The notes: a model not told the origin generated them from the letters alone. A stretch of 64,000 nt of DNA from Paradevosia shaoguanensis (GCF_016801025.1 NZ_CP068983.1:372001-436000), one strand, 5' to 3'. Counted from the first letter of the stretch, positions 1 to 9,632 are shown. Program-made: numbers and translations.

Positions 1-826
1 GCGAGGGCAGCGCCCGGCTCTCGTGGCCGCCGTTGAACGCCCCTGCCCCACGACAGAAGTCCGCCTTTTCGGCTGCCTGCACATAGACCAGCAACCGGCT
101 CAGGCTCGCATCGACCGCGCGCGCTTCCTCGTGCGGCGTTTCCACCAGCAGGTGGTCGAGCGCGTATGAGTAGGAATCGTAGCGGTAGCGAACGGCGCGG
201 GTGAACCAGGAGATGTACTGCCCGTTCTCGGCCTGCCGTGCGGCGACCTCGGCCGACATCGGACTGCCCATGCCCAGCGAGCGCAGCGCTTCGGCGCGCT
301 GGCGGTCCACCTCGATCACGTCGCAGATGGCGGCGAATGTCGAAGGCATCAGCGCGATGTCGGTGTCGATATCGCTGCCCACGCGCCGGTAGCGGACGCG
401 CGAGGACTGGTAGGGGTCTTTCTTGAGCGTGCCGTAATAGCGGTCGACGGTGAAGCGGCTGTCGCGCGCCGGGTAGATGCGCGTGCGCTGCAGTTCTACC
501 GAGCTGTCGAAAGCCCAGTCGCGACCATGCGGGGCGATGAGGAACCGCCAGACGCGGTCATGCATCAGCCGTTCCTGGTCGGTCTGGTTGAAATTGGAAA
601 CGGGCTCGCCGGCTTGCGCCGCGCGCCACTTGCCGACGGCGGGCATGGCCACGTCGTGGGTGAAGCTGGGTTGCGCCCGGCCGAAATCGCCCACCGGCCG
701 CGCACACGCGGCTACGGCTCCGACGAGTGCCAGGGCCAGCAATGCCTTCGCGATCTTACCCGCGCCTGCGCTTGGCTTTCCCGGTGCTGGTCCGGTTATC
801 CGGTTCTGGCCTGTCGTGACGCTCAT
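1..826 (-). CDS. putative lipoprotein, 3' end beyond the window
   Basis: About 275 residues are visible and the frame is still open at base 1, so the C-terminus lies outside. The ATG at 826 is followed by a basic stretch, a hydrophobic segment (about residues 28-40) and the lipobox VAAC with the lipidated cysteine at residue 41. This predicts export by Sec and anchoring in an envelope membrane. The mature part is soluble and rich in aromatic and charged residues. I recognise no named family. The first strong neighbour, the DUF2336 gene, is divergent, so the 277-base gap between them should hold both promoters. Confidence 0.7.
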   Translation of the reverse strand, partial: MSVTTGQNRITGPAPGKPSAGAGKIAKALLALALVGAVAACARPVGDFGRAQPSFTHDVAMPAVGKWRAAQAGEPVSNFNQTDQERLMHDRVWRFLIAPHGRDWAFDSSVELQRTRIYPARDSRFTVDRYYGTLKKDPYQSSRVRYRRVGSDIDTDIALMPSTFAAICDVIEVDRQRAEALRSLGMGSPMSAEVAARQAENGQYISWFTRAVRYRYDSYSYALDHLLVETPHEEARAVDASLSRLLVYVQAAEKADFCRGAGAFNGGHESRALPS

Positions 827-1103
827 ACCGGACCCCGGTGAAAATCAATATCTGCCCCATCCCCTCGCGAGGGGGGCGTTTGGGCACCGGTTCCACCGGC
901 CTGTCAAACAGGACGAGCTTTCCCAAGCTTGCCTCCTATTGCTGCCCCCAACCGTTCTGGCGAGGCGCCGGACTCATTAATCCGACGGTTTTCATTAAGA
1001 GATCGTCAAGGTTAACAGTCCGCTAACGAATCTCTGGAAAGAGTGAGTAGAACGCGATTTGCGTTTCATTTTGCGACTTTTCCAGACTTCGGCGCAGGCT
1101 TCG

Positions 1104-2243
1104 ATGCTCGGCTTTCAACCCTATGAGACCTTTCAGTTGCTGATCGAAACCGGGGGTGTTGACCGCACCAATACCCTGCTGGTCGCGGCCTGCGATGCCT
1201 TTGCGCGGCGTGAAAAGCCGACCGCCGCCGAACTCCAGCAGTTCGAGACCCTGGTGCAGCGCCTCTTCTCGACGGCCGCGCCCTCGGCCCGCACCAAGGC
1301 CGCCGCCACGCTCGGCCGCTCGGCGCACCTCTCCCCTCTTCTCGAGGATCTGGTCGTGGCCAATGCCGGCGACGACCTGCCCGATTATCTCCTTGGCGCT
1401 CCGGCCCTCTCGGAAGCCACCATGCTCAAGACCATCGAGGCCGGCGACGTTGCCGCCTGTTCCGCCATTGCCCGCCGCTCGGACCTTTCCAACGTGGTGC
1501 TGGCGCGGCTTTTCCAGATGAACAGCCGCCGCGTCTATCGCGCCCTCGCCACCAACACCGCCATTGCCCCGCGAGGCCCCTATCTCTCCGCCCTCGCCCG
1601 CTCCGCGCAGATGGATTACCAGGTGGCCTGGTCGCTGGCGGCCCGCGACGATTTCGATTGCGCGCTCCTCGCGCCGGCCTTCTTCGATCTCAACGAGAGC
1701 GACCGCATCAAGGTCATCAAGGCCTTCGGCGAGCGCCGTACGCCCGATGCGCCGATCAAGAAGACCATCGAGCAGATCAGCGTCGCCACCGACGAGTTGA
1801 CCCGGGCGCTGATGAAGCTCTTTTCGGAGAACCGGCGCCCCGAAGTCACCCGCCTCCTCCACCAGATCACCGGGCTCGACGAGGTTCGCTGCGGCCAGAT
1901 CGCGCATGACGTTTCGGGCGCCGCCCTCTTCGTCATCCTGCGCGCCTTCGGCGCCACGGCCTATGAGGGGCTGAAGGTCCTCATCCACGCCACGTCGCAT
2001 GACGACGACAAGTCGCCAGTCCTCACCGAGTTCGCGCGCCTGTTCGACACCGTCACCCCGGATTCGATGGCCTTCCTGATGAGCGCCTGGCGTGGCGACG
2101 TGAACCTTCTCGAGCTCACCAAGCCCGAATATCGTCCCTTCGCCACCGAGCCCCGCACTGCCGCCGAGCGCGTGCAGCGCAATCCGGCGCTCAGCGAAGC
2201 GATCGAGGCGCTTTCGCGCATCGGCTCGCGCCGCGCCGGGTGA
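1104..2243 (+). CDS. DUF2336 domain-containing protein
   Basis: A 379-residue, mostly helical cytoplasmic protein without signal peptide or membrane segments. The helical repeat character and the length fit the DUF2336 family common in alphaproteobacteria, whose biochemical role is unknown. The ATG at 1104 is preferred to an in-frame TTG at 1059. A 407-residue frame exists on the opposite strand across the same bases, but its composition (Gly, Glu, Arg, Ala rich, no motif) is that of a GC-driven shadow. It is followed 43 bases later by a PNPOx-like gene on the same strand. Confidence 0.8.
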   Translation: MLGFQPYETFQLLIETGGVDRTNTLLVAACDAFARREKPTAAELQQFETLVQRLFSTAAPSARTKAAATLGRSAHLSPLLEDLVVANAGDDLPDYLLGAPALSEATMLKTIEAGDVAACSAIARRSDLSNVVLARLFQMNSRRVYRALATNTAIAPRGPYLSALARSAQMDYQVAWSLAARDDFDCALLAPAFFDLNESDRIKVIKAFGERRTPDAPIKKTIEQISVATDELTRALMKLFSENRRPEVTRLLHQITGLDEVRCGQIAHDVSGAALFVILRAFGATAYEGLKVLIHATSHDDDKSPVLTEFARLFDTVTPDSMAFLMSAWRGDVNLLELTKPEYRPFATEPRTAAERVQRNPALSEAIEALSRIGSRRAG

Positions 2244-2286
2244 CACCCGGCGCCGGTTCCTCTAGAAACCGGCGCGGAGGTGCGCC

Positions 2287-2853
2287 ATGGCCAAGCAATA
2301 TCCCGATATCGACGCGGTCCAGCACGAGTTCATCCTCAAGCAGAAAATCTTCTTCACCGCCACGGCCACCGCGGAATCGCGCGTCAACGTCTCGCCGCGC
2401 CCCACGGACCACTTCCGGATCCTCGGCCCCAACCGGGTGATCTATCTCGATCTCACCGGGAGCGGCAACGAAACCGCAGCCCACACGCGGATCGACGGGC
2501 GCATGACCATCATGTTCTGCTCGTTCGAGGGGCCGCCCAAGATTCTGCGCCTTTATGGCCGGGGCCGCATCATCCGCCGCGACAGCGCCGAATACGCCAC
2601 GCTGCTCGCCGACCAGTTCGGCAATAGCGACCCCCTCGGCGCCCGCCAGATGGCTTCGCTCGATATCGACCTGGTGCAGACATCCTGCGGCTTCGGCGTT
2701 CCGCTCTTCGACTATGCCGGCGAACGCCCTACCCTCACCCGCTGGGCCGAGGCCAAGGAGAAGGATATCGGTCTCGACGCCTATCGCCGTCAGAAGAACC
2801 AGTTCAGCATCGATGGCCTGCCCACCGGCCTCTTCGAGGAACCGGCCGAATAG
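2287..2853 (+). CDS. pyridoxamine 5'-phosphate oxidase family (FMN-binding split barrel) protein
   Basis: A 188-residue cytoplasmic protein. The N-terminal half (about residues 10-130) has the split-barrel pattern of PNPOx-like flavoproteins, with the segments ending in CSFEGPPKILRLYGRG around residues 80-95. Family members bind FMN, F420 or heme and reduce small substrates; the substrate cannot be read here. A Shine-Dalgarno-like GGAGG precedes the ATG by a few bases. It is probably co-transcribed with the DUF2336 gene upstream and converges on the methyltransferase gene just downstream. Confidence 0.8.
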   Translation: MAKQYPDIDAVQHEFILKQKIFFTATATAESRVNVSPRPTDHFRILGPNRVIYLDLTGSGNETAAHTRIDGRMTIMFCSFEGPPKILRLYGRGRIIRRDSAEYATLLADQFGNSDPLGARQMASLDIDLVQTSCGFGVPLFDYAGERPTLTRWAEAKEKDIGLDAYRRQKNQFSIDGLPTGLFEEPAE

Positions 2854-2856
2854 TCC

Positions 2857-3684
2857 TTATTCGACCCGTGCCCAGGCGCCGATGAAGCGTGGATAAAAGA
2901 CGCAGGGGTCAGCCGCCTTGGCTTCGGCCAGAAGCCGCGTGAGCAAGGTATCCACCTCGATCTCCGCGGCGCTGGCAATGCCCAGCTTTTCGATCATCGG
3001 CAGCATCGAGCGCACTGATTCCGCCAGGAACACGAAGCCGGGAACGTCCCCGCCATCGCCGATCCGCGTCATGCCGTACATCTGCGGCTTGAGGCCCACC
3101 GCCCGGAAGGTGGCAAAGAGTCCGGTCCCCGGATTGGGGTCGAGCCCGGCGCGCCGATAGACCTCGGCGATCCATTGCACGCAGCGATTGAGCAGCGGGG
3201 TTTCGCCCGTGGCGCTTACCGTGCTCAGGTCCAGTTCCGCGAACGCCACGATCGTACCCGGCTTCGCACCCGCCACGACGCGCCCCAGCGTCTCGCGCGC
3301 CTTGGGCAGGTGCACCATGATGAAGCGCCCGACGACGGCGTCGAACCCGTCAAAGCCCTCGAAGTCATCGATACTGCTGAGCCGGAACCCCGCCGCCCGG
3401 CCCGAGGCCTTCGCGCGGCGTTCGGCAATGGCCAGCGCATCGGGCGAGATATCGATGCCCGTTACCGCCCCGTCCGCGCCCACGAGGTCCGCGGCAATCA
3501 TCGAGACGTCGCCCACCCCGCATCCGAGGTCGAGCACCTGCATTCCGGGTGCGAGGCCGGCGCGCACCAGCACGTCGCGGGTCATGTCGCCGAAAAAGGT
3601 GGCCTGCTGTTCCAGTCGCTCGAGTTCGCGGTCGGAATGTCCGAGCACATAGCCCTGGTCCCGCGCATTCTCACCGACAGTCAT
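2857..3684 (-). CDS. class I SAM-dependent methyltransferase
   Basis: A 275-residue protein with the glycine-rich SAM-binding motif I, VLDLGCGVGDVSM, near residues 50-62, and an acidic motif II (GIDIS) about 25 residues later. This is the Methyltransf_11/25 type Rossmann fold. The acceptor substrate is not evident. The ATG at 3684 is chosen over a GTG two codons upstream. It ends three bases from the end of the convergent PNPOx-like gene, and its start faces the divergent alpha/beta hydrolase gene. Confidence 0.8.
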   Translation of the reverse strand: MTVGENARDQGYVLGHSDRELERLEQQATFFGDMTRDVLVRAGLAPGMQVLDLGCGVGDVSMIAADLVGADGAVTGIDISPDALAIAERRAKASGRAAGFRLSSIDDFEGFDGFDAVVGRFIMVHLPKARETLGRVVAGAKPGTIVAFAELDLSTVSATGETPLLNRCVQWIAEVYRRAGLDPNPGTGLFATFRAVGLKPQMYGMTRIGDGGDVPGFVFLAESVRSMLPMIEKLGIASAAEIEVDTLLTRLLAEAKAADPCVFYPRFIGAWARVE

Positions 3685-3810
3685 TCGCACCAGCCCCCCG
3701 GATCAGCGAAATACTTCAGTGCCAGCTATGCATTTGTTCACCACAAGTCTCAACGCCAAATACACAACCGCCGATGAGAATGGCGTGATACTTCTGGAGA
3801 CGGGATCGTC

Positions 3811-4677
3811 ATGCCCGCGATCGACAAGACCATTGCCACGCCTTACGCCACTATTCGCATCCGCGAGACATCGGGGCGCGGCCTGCCGCTATTGATGATC
3901 CATGGCGCCGGCACGTCCAAGGATGTGTTCGCCAAGCAGATCAACACGGCGCTGGGTGAAATGTACCGCATCATAGCCGTCGACCTTCCCGGCCACGGCG
4001 AATCCAGCAACGCGGTAGACCCTGCCACCTATTCCTTCGGCGGCTTCGCCAAGGTGCTGAGCGTCGTGCTCGACGAATTGTCGGTCAACAAGGCCGCCGT
4101 CTACGGCTGGTCGCTGGGCGGCCATGTCGGCATCGAGCTTCTCGCTACCGATCCGCGCGTGGCTGGCCTCATGATCACCGGCGCACCGCCGGTCAATCGC
4201 GGGCCTATCGGCCTGCTGCGCGGTTTCCAGATGCACCGCGACATGCTGCTGGCCTCCAAGGACCATTTCACCGACGAGGATATCGCCCGCTTCCTGCGCC
4301 TCTGCTTCCGCGAGAGCCAAATCCCCGCTTCCTTCGCGCAAACCGCGCGCCGCACCGATGGCCACGCGCGCACCGGTGTCTTCAAGGCCAGCATGATGGG
4401 CCTCGATTCCGACCAGAAGCGCGTCGTCGAGCGCTCGCCGGTCCCGGTCGCGGTGATCGACGGCCAATACGAGCCCGTCGCCCGCCTCTCCTATGTCGGC
4501 AATCTTGCCTATCGCAATCTCTGGAGCGGCAAGGTCCACATCATCCCCGACGCCGGCCACGCCCCCTTCTGGGAAAAGCCCGACCACTTCAACGTCATGC
4601 TCCACCGCTTCATGGGCGACATGGCCGCCCGCAACCGCCAGCGTCCGCACAGCCCCTCGAACGGCGCGTCGGGCTGA
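3811..4677 (+). CDS. alpha/beta hydrolase
   Basis: A 288-residue cytoplasmic protein of the alpha/beta-hydrolase fold. The oxyanion HGAG is at residues 31-34, the nucleophile elbow GWSLGG has Ser101, and the catalytic histidine is in PDAGHAPFWEKP near residue 250; the acid is likely in the VIDGQYEP segment. The family includes esterases, C-C hydrolases and haloperoxidase-like proteins, and nothing in the context fixes the substrate. It is transcribed divergently from the methyltransferase gene and alone on its strand. Confidence 0.8.
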   Translation: MPAIDKTIATPYATIRIRETSGRGLPLLMIHGAGTSKDVFAKQINTALGEMYRIIAVDLPGHGESSNAVDPATYSFGGFAKVLSVVLDELSVNKAAVYGWSLGGHVGIELLATDPRVAGLMITGAPPVNRGPIGLLRGFQMHRDMLLASKDHFTDEDIARFLRLCFRESQIPASFAQTARRTDGHARTGVFKASMMGLDSDQKRVVERSPVPVAVIDGQYEPVARLSYVGNLAYRNLWSGKVHIIPDAGHAPFWEKPDHFNVMLHRFMGDMAARNRQRPHSPSNGASG

Positions 4678-4711
4678 CGTCGCGAGGGCAGACGAGCTAA
4701 ATCGGGGTGTA

Positions 4712-5050
4712 CTAAGCCACCCGCAGCCCCAACTCGCTCCCGCGCGTCTCTACGTTCAGCACCCAGAAATCCGGATCGAACTTCTCTTCCCGCGCCAGCC
4801 GATCCCGCACCTGCCCCGGCTCCACGTGGTCGAACCGCAGCTCGAACAGCCGGTCGGCCGCGTCGTCCTCCGAGCGCGCCACAGCCGAGGCCGGCGCATA
4901 GAGCGACACGGTTCCGTTCAGATGATCGACTTCGATGAAAACCTGGCCGGCCACCGGGTCGCCACGGCGCGAAACCACGCAGAACTGGCCAAGATCGTTG
5001 TGGCGCCGCACGAAGGCGGCGCACCACAGGTCGGTGCGGAGCTGGCTCAT
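4712..5050 (-). CDS. DUF1491 family protein
   Basis: A 112-residue protein that begins MSQLRTDLWCAAFVRRHNDLG and contains the FIEVDHLNGTVSLYAPA segment characteristic of DUF1491, a small alphaproteobacterial family of unknown function. No signal peptide or membrane segment. It starts only seven bases after the end of the peptidoglycan-binding gene on the same strand, so it is the last gene of a three-gene operon with that gene and the histidine kinase. The linkage suggests an envelope or cell-cycle related role, but this is inference. Confidence 0.8.
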   Translation of the reverse strand: MSQLRTDLWCAAFVRRHNDLGQFCVVSRRGDPVAGQVFIEVDHLNGTVSLYAPASAVARSEDDAADRLFELRFDHVEPGQVRDRLAREEKFDPDFWVLNVETRGSELGLRVA

Positions 5051-5057
5051 TGGAGCC

Positions 5058-6359
5058 CTATATCACAGCTCCGGCGGCCGTCAGCATGTCCACCAGCTGC
5101 GGCGTCACTTTTCCGGTGACGTCGTAATTGTAGTAGACCTCGAAATTGCGGATCGCCTTGGCCGTGGCCTCGCCCGGCACGCCGTCGACCGAGCCGGCGA
5201 GGAAGCCGAGGCTCGCGAGCCCACGCTGCACCTTGGCGACTAGCTGCGGATCGGTGGAGGAGACGGCATTGGCCGGCGCCTGCAGCGAAGCCACCTGCTG
5301 CGGGGCCGGTTCGGCTGCCCGCTGCTGCACCGGTGCCTGCTGGCGGGCATTGACGAGCTGCGCCGGCGGTTGCGGCGCCTGGTTGCGTGCCGCCTGGATC
5401 TGGCGACCGCCGCCCGGCTCGCTCACCCAACCCTGCACGGTATTGGCCAGTGAGTCGAACGCGTTCGCCGCGCCGTCGGCCACTTCGTTGAACACGTCGT
5501 CCGCGGTCGGCTTGACCTGCTGGGCGATCAACACGCGCTCGTTCTGCTGGGCCGGCTGGCTGAAGACCAGCGGCGGCACGCCCTGCCCCTGCTGGGGCTG
5601 CGCCTGGGCCTGCATCGCGGGCTGCTGCGGGGCGACATAGACATTGTTGCTCGCCGCCACCTGCATCTGCGGCTGGACGGCCGGCATCTGCTGGATCGGG
5701 GCCGGCTGCTGCTGCGCCTGGCCCTGCATGAGCATGGTCATCTGGTCGTTGACCGGCGCGCGCAGGATCATCTCGACGACGTCCGGCGTCAGCGCGCCCT
5801 GCGGCTTGAGGCCGGCGGCCAGTTCGAACTTGCGGATCGCCGAGGCGGTCATCGGGCCGTAATAACCGTCGACCTTGCCCTCGAAGAGTTTTAGCTGCGC
5901 CAGCTTCTTCTGGACCTCGAAGACCTTGGAATTGCCGATCGCCCCGCCATCGGGAATCTCGGCCACCGCCTGGCGCGACACGCTGCCGGTCGTCTGCGGG
6001 CTGACCGGATCGCTGATATAGTCCGGCTGCACGTTGCGCGCGGCGGCCTGGCGCACGGCCGGCTGCACTTCGGCGACGTCCTCCATCACCGGCGCCATGG
6101 CCTGTGCCGTGGCGCCGCCCGAGAACAGGGGCGCCGGGTGCCGGTGCTGCTGGTTGAAGAGAGCGTTATTGGCCGCCATCAGCGAGAACGTGGTGAGCAC
6201 GAACACGCTGCTATAGGCCAGGGGCGCTCGTGCGAAGTGCGAGATGGCCCACAGGCCAACCCGACCAGCCGAGGATGCGACGACGCCACCCGCCATCATG
6301 GGGAGGCGGGTGAAGGTCGAAGCCGTCATTAAGCTCTTCTTTTTCTTTCGTCTTGCCAT
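5058..6359 (-). CDS. membrane-anchored protein with two peptidoglycan-binding domains
   Basis: 433 residues. A very basic N-terminus (MARRKKKK) leads to a hydrophobic segment near residues 45-65, so the protein is likely anchored in the inner membrane with its bulk in the periplasm. Two PG_binding_1 repeats occur, at about 140-190 (KVDGYYGPMTASAIRKFE) and 370-430 (SVDGVPGEATAKAIRNFE), joined by a long Gln/Pro/Ala-rich linker. No catalytic domain is seen, so it should bind cell wall rather than cut it. Its start overlaps the end of the kinase gene by 31 bases, which implies translational coupling. Confidence 0.85.
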   Translation of the reverse strand: MARRKKKKSLMTASTFTRLPMMAGGVVASSAGRVGLWAISHFARAPLAYSSVFVLTTFSLMAANNALFNQQHRHPAPLFSGGATAQAMAPVMEDVAEVQPAVRQAAARNVQPDYISDPVSPQTTGSVSRQAVAEIPDGGAIGNSKVFEVQKKLAQLKLFEGKVDGYYGPMTASAIRKFELAAGLKPQGALTPDVVEMILRAPVNDQMTMLMQGQAQQQPAPIQQMPAVQPQMQVAASNNVYVAPQQPAMQAQAQPQQGQGVPPLVFSQPAQQNERVLIAQQVKPTADDVFNEVADGAANAFDSLANTVQGWVSEPGGGRQIQAARNQAPQPPAQLVNARQQAPVQQRAAEPAPQQVASLQAPANAVSSTDPQLVAKVQRGLASLGFLAGSVDGVPGEATAKAIRNFEVYYNYDVTGKVTPQLVDMLTAAGAVI

Positions 6360-8146
6360 ACGGAAGTTTGCTGCGCGCTCGTATCGCGGCGAATGGGGGT
6401 GACCGATGCCGTTTCGGGCAGCTTAATCGCCGGACCGTTTACCGGGAGTAAAACCGTCATGGTTGTTCCCACGCCAAGCTCGGAAACCGCGTGCATCCGG
6501 CCTTCGTGGAGGTCTACCAGGCCTTTTACGATCGAAAGACCAAGCCCCGTGCCCTCATATTGGCGCGCCAGACCGTCCTGAACCTGGAAAAACGGCTCAC
6601 CGAGTCGGCGGATCGATTCGGGCGCCATGCCGATGCCGTTGTCGCGCACCGAGATATTGATGTTCTCGCCCTGCCGCTTCATCGAGAGCGTCACCACGCC
6701 ATAGTCGTGGCTAAACTTGATGGCGTTCGAGAGCAGGTTGATCACGATCTGCCGGCAGGCGCGCTCGTCGGCCGTCAGCAGCGGCATCTTGGGCGCGATC
6801 TCGGTACGGACCGTGATGTTGCGGGCCTTGGTCAGCGAGCCGACCATCTGCAGGCTCGGCGCCACCAGGTCGTCCGGCGCGAAGGCATCGGTCTGGAGCT
6901 CGAACTTGCCCGCCTCGATCTTGGACATGTCGAGCAGCATCTTGACCACGTCGAGCAGGTGATGGCCGCTCTGATGGATGAGTTCGGCATATTCCTTGTG
7001 CGTCGGGGACAGCTCGCCGCCGATGCCCGTCGACATCATTTCCGAGAAGCCGACAATGGCGTTGAGCGGCGTGCGCAGCTCGTGCCCGATCGTCGCCAGA
7101 AAGCGCGATTTGGCGTTCGAGGCGTCCTCGGCAGCCTGGCGGGCGGCCTTCATCACGTCCTCGTCGTCCTTGCGGCCGGTGATGTCGCGGTAGAGCGCCA
7201 CCACTTCGTGGCGCAGCCCTTCCGAATTCTCGATCACGGGCGAGAAGGCGACTTCCACCCAGATGAATTGCGGGGCGCGGGTCGAACCCTCGAGGTCGTC
7301 CTTGCGCATGCGCACTTCGATCGTGCGCGTCTTGCCGTCCCGGTTCGCGTCGGCGAAGGCCGTGAGGTAGACGGGCCGGTCGAGCACATGGATGCGCTCA
7401 CCCAGGCCGCCGCGCGACAGCTCGTAGCGGCGGCAACCGAAAAGGCGCTCGGCCGACTGCGAGGTGAAGAGCACTTCGCCATCCTCGCCGAATCGCATCA
7501 CGGCGTCCTGCACGTGCTCGACGAGGTGGCGGTAGGTATTGAGCTTGCTCGTATCCTGCACTTCGAACGCGGCGCCCAGGCGCGTGGCGGCATAACCCAC
7601 CAGCACGCCCGAAACGATGAAGGCGCCGATGCCGGCATAACCGGAATCCATGAAAGTCGGCAGCGTCACGAACTGCATGGCCACGATGGCCGAGGCCGCC
7701 GCGGTGACCGCTACGAACGCCCAGCTCCATTTGCGCAGCCCGCCATGGGCCAGCATCGCCGCATAGATAGGCGCCATCAGCGCCGTCGCGATGCCGAAAT
7801 CGAGGAATGGAGCACGCGTGATGGCCGCCAGAAGCCCGATCGCGGCCATGCCGTAGATCTGGGTGGCGACGGCGCGGTCGTACTGCTCGCGCTGGTGCAG
7901 CGCCAGGCTCATGATGCCGGTCAGCAGGCCCGCCATCGCCACGATGAACGGCACCAGCACGCCGCGGCCGACGAGCATGTAGAGCGAGAACGGCAGCGCC
8001 AGGGCGCCAGCGGCGGTGATGACGCGGGCAGCCGTGCCCGCAATGCGGCGACGCAGAATCTCGGGGCGCCCGCCGCTCAGGGCAACGGGTCTGGCGATCT
8101 CCTTGCCAATGCCCAAAGAGAGAAGGCTACGCATCACAAAACTCAC
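6329..8146 (-). CDS. PAS-containing membrane sensor histidine kinase (PleC/DivJ/PdhS-like)
   Basis: 605 residues. Five or six hydrophobic segments between about 40 and 190 form the membrane sensor, a PAS domain follows at about 203-325, then HisKA with the phosphorylated His355 in GHELRTPLNAIVGFSEMM. The HATPase has NLLSNAIKF, DNGIGM and GTGLGLSIVKGLVDLHEG. The H-box and G-box spelling is that of the PleC/DivJ/PdhS group that controls the alphaproteobacterial cell cycle, but the exact member cannot be fixed from sequence reading. No response regulator is adjacent. It heads the operon with the peptidoglycan-binding and DUF1491 genes. Confidence 0.85.
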   Translation of the reverse strand: MSFVMRSLLSLGIGKEIARPVALSGGRPEILRRRIAGTAARVITAAGALALPFSLYMLVGRGVLVPFIVAMAGLLTGIMSLALHQREQYDRAVATQIYGMAAIGLLAAITRAPFLDFGIATALMAPIYAAMLAHGGLRKWSWAFVAVTAAASAIVAMQFVTLPTFMDSGYAGIGAFIVSGVLVGYAATRLGAAFEVQDTSKLNTYRHLVEHVQDAVMRFGEDGEVLFTSQSAERLFGCRRYELSRGGLGERIHVLDRPVYLTAFADANRDGKTRTIEVRMRKDDLEGSTRAPQFIWVEVAFSPVIENSEGLRHEVVALYRDITGRKDDEDVMKAARQAAEDASNAKSRFLATIGHELRTPLNAIVGFSEMMSTGIGGELSPTHKEYAELIHQSGHHLLDVVKMLLDMSKIEAGKFELQTDAFAPDDLVAPSLQMVGSLTKARNITVRTEIAPKMPLLTADERACRQIVINLLSNAIKFSHDYGVVTLSMKRQGENINISVRDNGIGMAPESIRRLGEPFFQVQDGLARQYEGTGLGLSIVKGLVDLHEGRMHAVSELGVGTTMTVLLPVNGPAIKLPETASVTPIRRDTSAQQTSVWQDERKRRA

Positions 8147-8411
8147 CGGGGTGTGCCCCTTTTATTCGTGGAATCACACTTTCATCGAAGACCTAAGACA
8201 CAATTAAGTGCACCCCGACGCGCCCCTGTTTCCCGGGACGAAGTGTTTGTTCTGCGGTTGGTTTTCCCGGTTAGCGTAAACAAGTTCTTGCACATGGCTT
8301 CGGGCAATTGATTCAAATTTTATCGATTGCCCGCATCCGCCATTAAAGCGCCGGCAATAGTGTTGGACATGCAAAAGGCGGCACTCGTCCCCTTTCGGTG
8401 GAGCAACGGAC

Positions 8412-8714
8412 TTGCGGTTCATTCTCAAATCGGCGTTCTGGCTCGTAGCGGCGTTTCTCGTGATCCGGCCCGGGGTTGACCTCCCCGCCGCGGCCGGCTC
8501 GGTGACTGCCCAGGCCGTGGCCGCCGGTCAGTCCGCAATCGTTGCGCAGATCGAAAAGGCCGAGTGCACCACTCTCGAATGCGTCGGCGGCAAGGCCCTC
8601 CTCTCTGCCGCCGTCAAGAGCACTGCCCAGCCCCAGGCGGTCGCGCCCATGCAGATTTCATCGACCGTCGAAACGGCCCCGGTCCCCCGACCGCGGCCGG
8701 CATGGCTGGGCTAG
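8412..8714 (+). CDS. small hypothetical exported protein
   Basis: 100 residues from a TTG codon preceded by GGTGGAG eight bases upstream. The first 28 residues form a signal-peptide-like segment (hydrophobic FWLVAAFLVI, then small residues before AAAGS). The mature part is Ala/Val/Gln-rich with two close cysteines (AECTTLEC) and a Pro-rich tail. No family recognised; it has the look of the short periplasmic proteins of rhizobia. A strong terminator follows at 8762-8804, which supports a real transcription unit. Divergent from the histidine kinase operon. Confidence 0.6.
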   Translation: MRFILKSAFWLVAAFLVIRPGVDLPAAAGSVTAQAVAAGQSAIVAQIEKAECTTLECVGGKALLSAAVKSTAQPQAVAPMQISSTVETAPVPRPRPAWLG

Positions 8715-8761
8715 CGCCGGACCATTGGCCCCATCCCCCGAAGGTGGCCCGGTGTCCGGCT

Positions 8762-8804
8762 GAGCTGCAGACACGCTGCCCCGCGTCTGCAGCTCTTTTC
8801 TTTT
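8762..8804 (+). terminator. Rho-independent terminator of the small exported protein gene
   Basis: Perfect 11-base arms GAGCTGCAGAC (8762-8772) and GTCTGCAGCTC (8785-8795), followed by TTTTCTTTT. Ends the upstream unit before sufE. Confidence 0.85.
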
Positions 8805-8845
8805 GCCCCGTTGGATCGCCCTGCGCTTTGCACTAAGTAAAAGCC

Positions 8846-9262
8846 ATGACGCACCCGCAAGCCTTCCTCGATATCGCTGAAAACCTCTCCTTCCTCGACG
8901 ATTGGGAGGACCGGTACCGCTACATCATCGAACTCGGCCAGGCCCTGCCCGCGCTCGAACCCGAGGAGCGCAACGCCGAAAACCGCGTCCATGGCTGCGT
9001 CTCCCAGGTCTGGCTCGTCTCCTCCGAGGACGACCAGCACCGCCTCCACTATCGCGGCGAATCCGACGCCATGATCGTCCGCGGCCTCGTCGCCATCCTC
9101 ATCGCCATCTATTCGGACCGCCCCGCCACCGAAATCGCCCAAACCGACGCGATCGCCCTCTTCGACGAACTTGGGCTGCGCGAACACCTGACCACCCAAC
9201 GCTCGAACGGCCTGGTAGCAATGGTGAACCGGATACGGTCCGAGGCTACGGCACGGGTGTAG
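8846..9262 (+). CDS. sufE: cysteine desulfuration protein SufE
   Basis: 138 residues, the usual length of SufE. The sulfur-accepting cysteine is Cys51 in the conserved motif RVHGCVSQVW. SufE takes the persulfide sulfur from the cysteine desulfurase SufS and passes it to the SufBCD scaffold for Fe-S cluster assembly in the cytoplasm. The suf operon itself is not in this window, as is usual when sufE is an orphan. It is followed by a repeat-rich gap. Confidence 0.9.
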   Translation: MTHPQAFLDIAENLSFLDDWEDRYRYIIELGQALPALEPEERNAENRVHGCVSQVWLVSSEDDQHRLHYRGESDAMIVRGLVAILIAIYSDRPATEIAQTDAIALFDELGLREHLTTQRSNGLVAMVNRIRSEATARV

Positions 9263-9540
9263 GGCGCGGTTCGCACTTCGGTCGCCCAGGCCCGGATGTC
9301 GAGCTAGCGCAAGCTCCACGAGCGCGACATCGAAACGGCGATCCGCGATAGGCTAACCCCGGCTATCGGCCAAAGCTCCGCTCGTGTCCTCACAGCGCCG
9401 GCGGTCAAACCTGCCTCCAGCTCTCGGCAGCACCAGCGGCCACCTGCGATCGCATTTCCGCGCCCCACCACTGCACCACTGCACCACTGCGCCCACCCAC
9501 CGCGGTGCCACCCCACTTTCCAACACCGCCCCACCCCACC

Positions 9541-9632
9541 ACCATACTTCCCCGGCCGAAGAGCCGGGGCCCACGGATACCTCCACTCGAGTGGCGTCGT
9601 GCAATAGGCCCGGGTCTCCGCCCGGAGAAGTA
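9541..9632. repeat. palindromic element, copy A1
   Basis: Left hairpin CCCCGGCCGAAGAGCCGGGG (9550-9569), centre with GTGCAATAGGCC, and right hairpin CCCGGGTCTCCGCCCGG. Same family as the elements at 9721, 23395, 24806, 25096, 25407, 33096 and 54830. Confidence 0.8.

Noticed and set aside
1023-2246. A 407-residue open frame on the minus strand over the DUF2336 gene
   Set aside because: Gly/Glu/Arg/Ala-rich product without motif; the plus strand carries the family sequence. Typical GC-driven antisense frame.
6491-8311. A 606-residue plus-strand frame across the histidine kinase gene
   Set aside because: His/Arg/Gly-rich shadow without motif, while the opposite strand has all kinase motifs.
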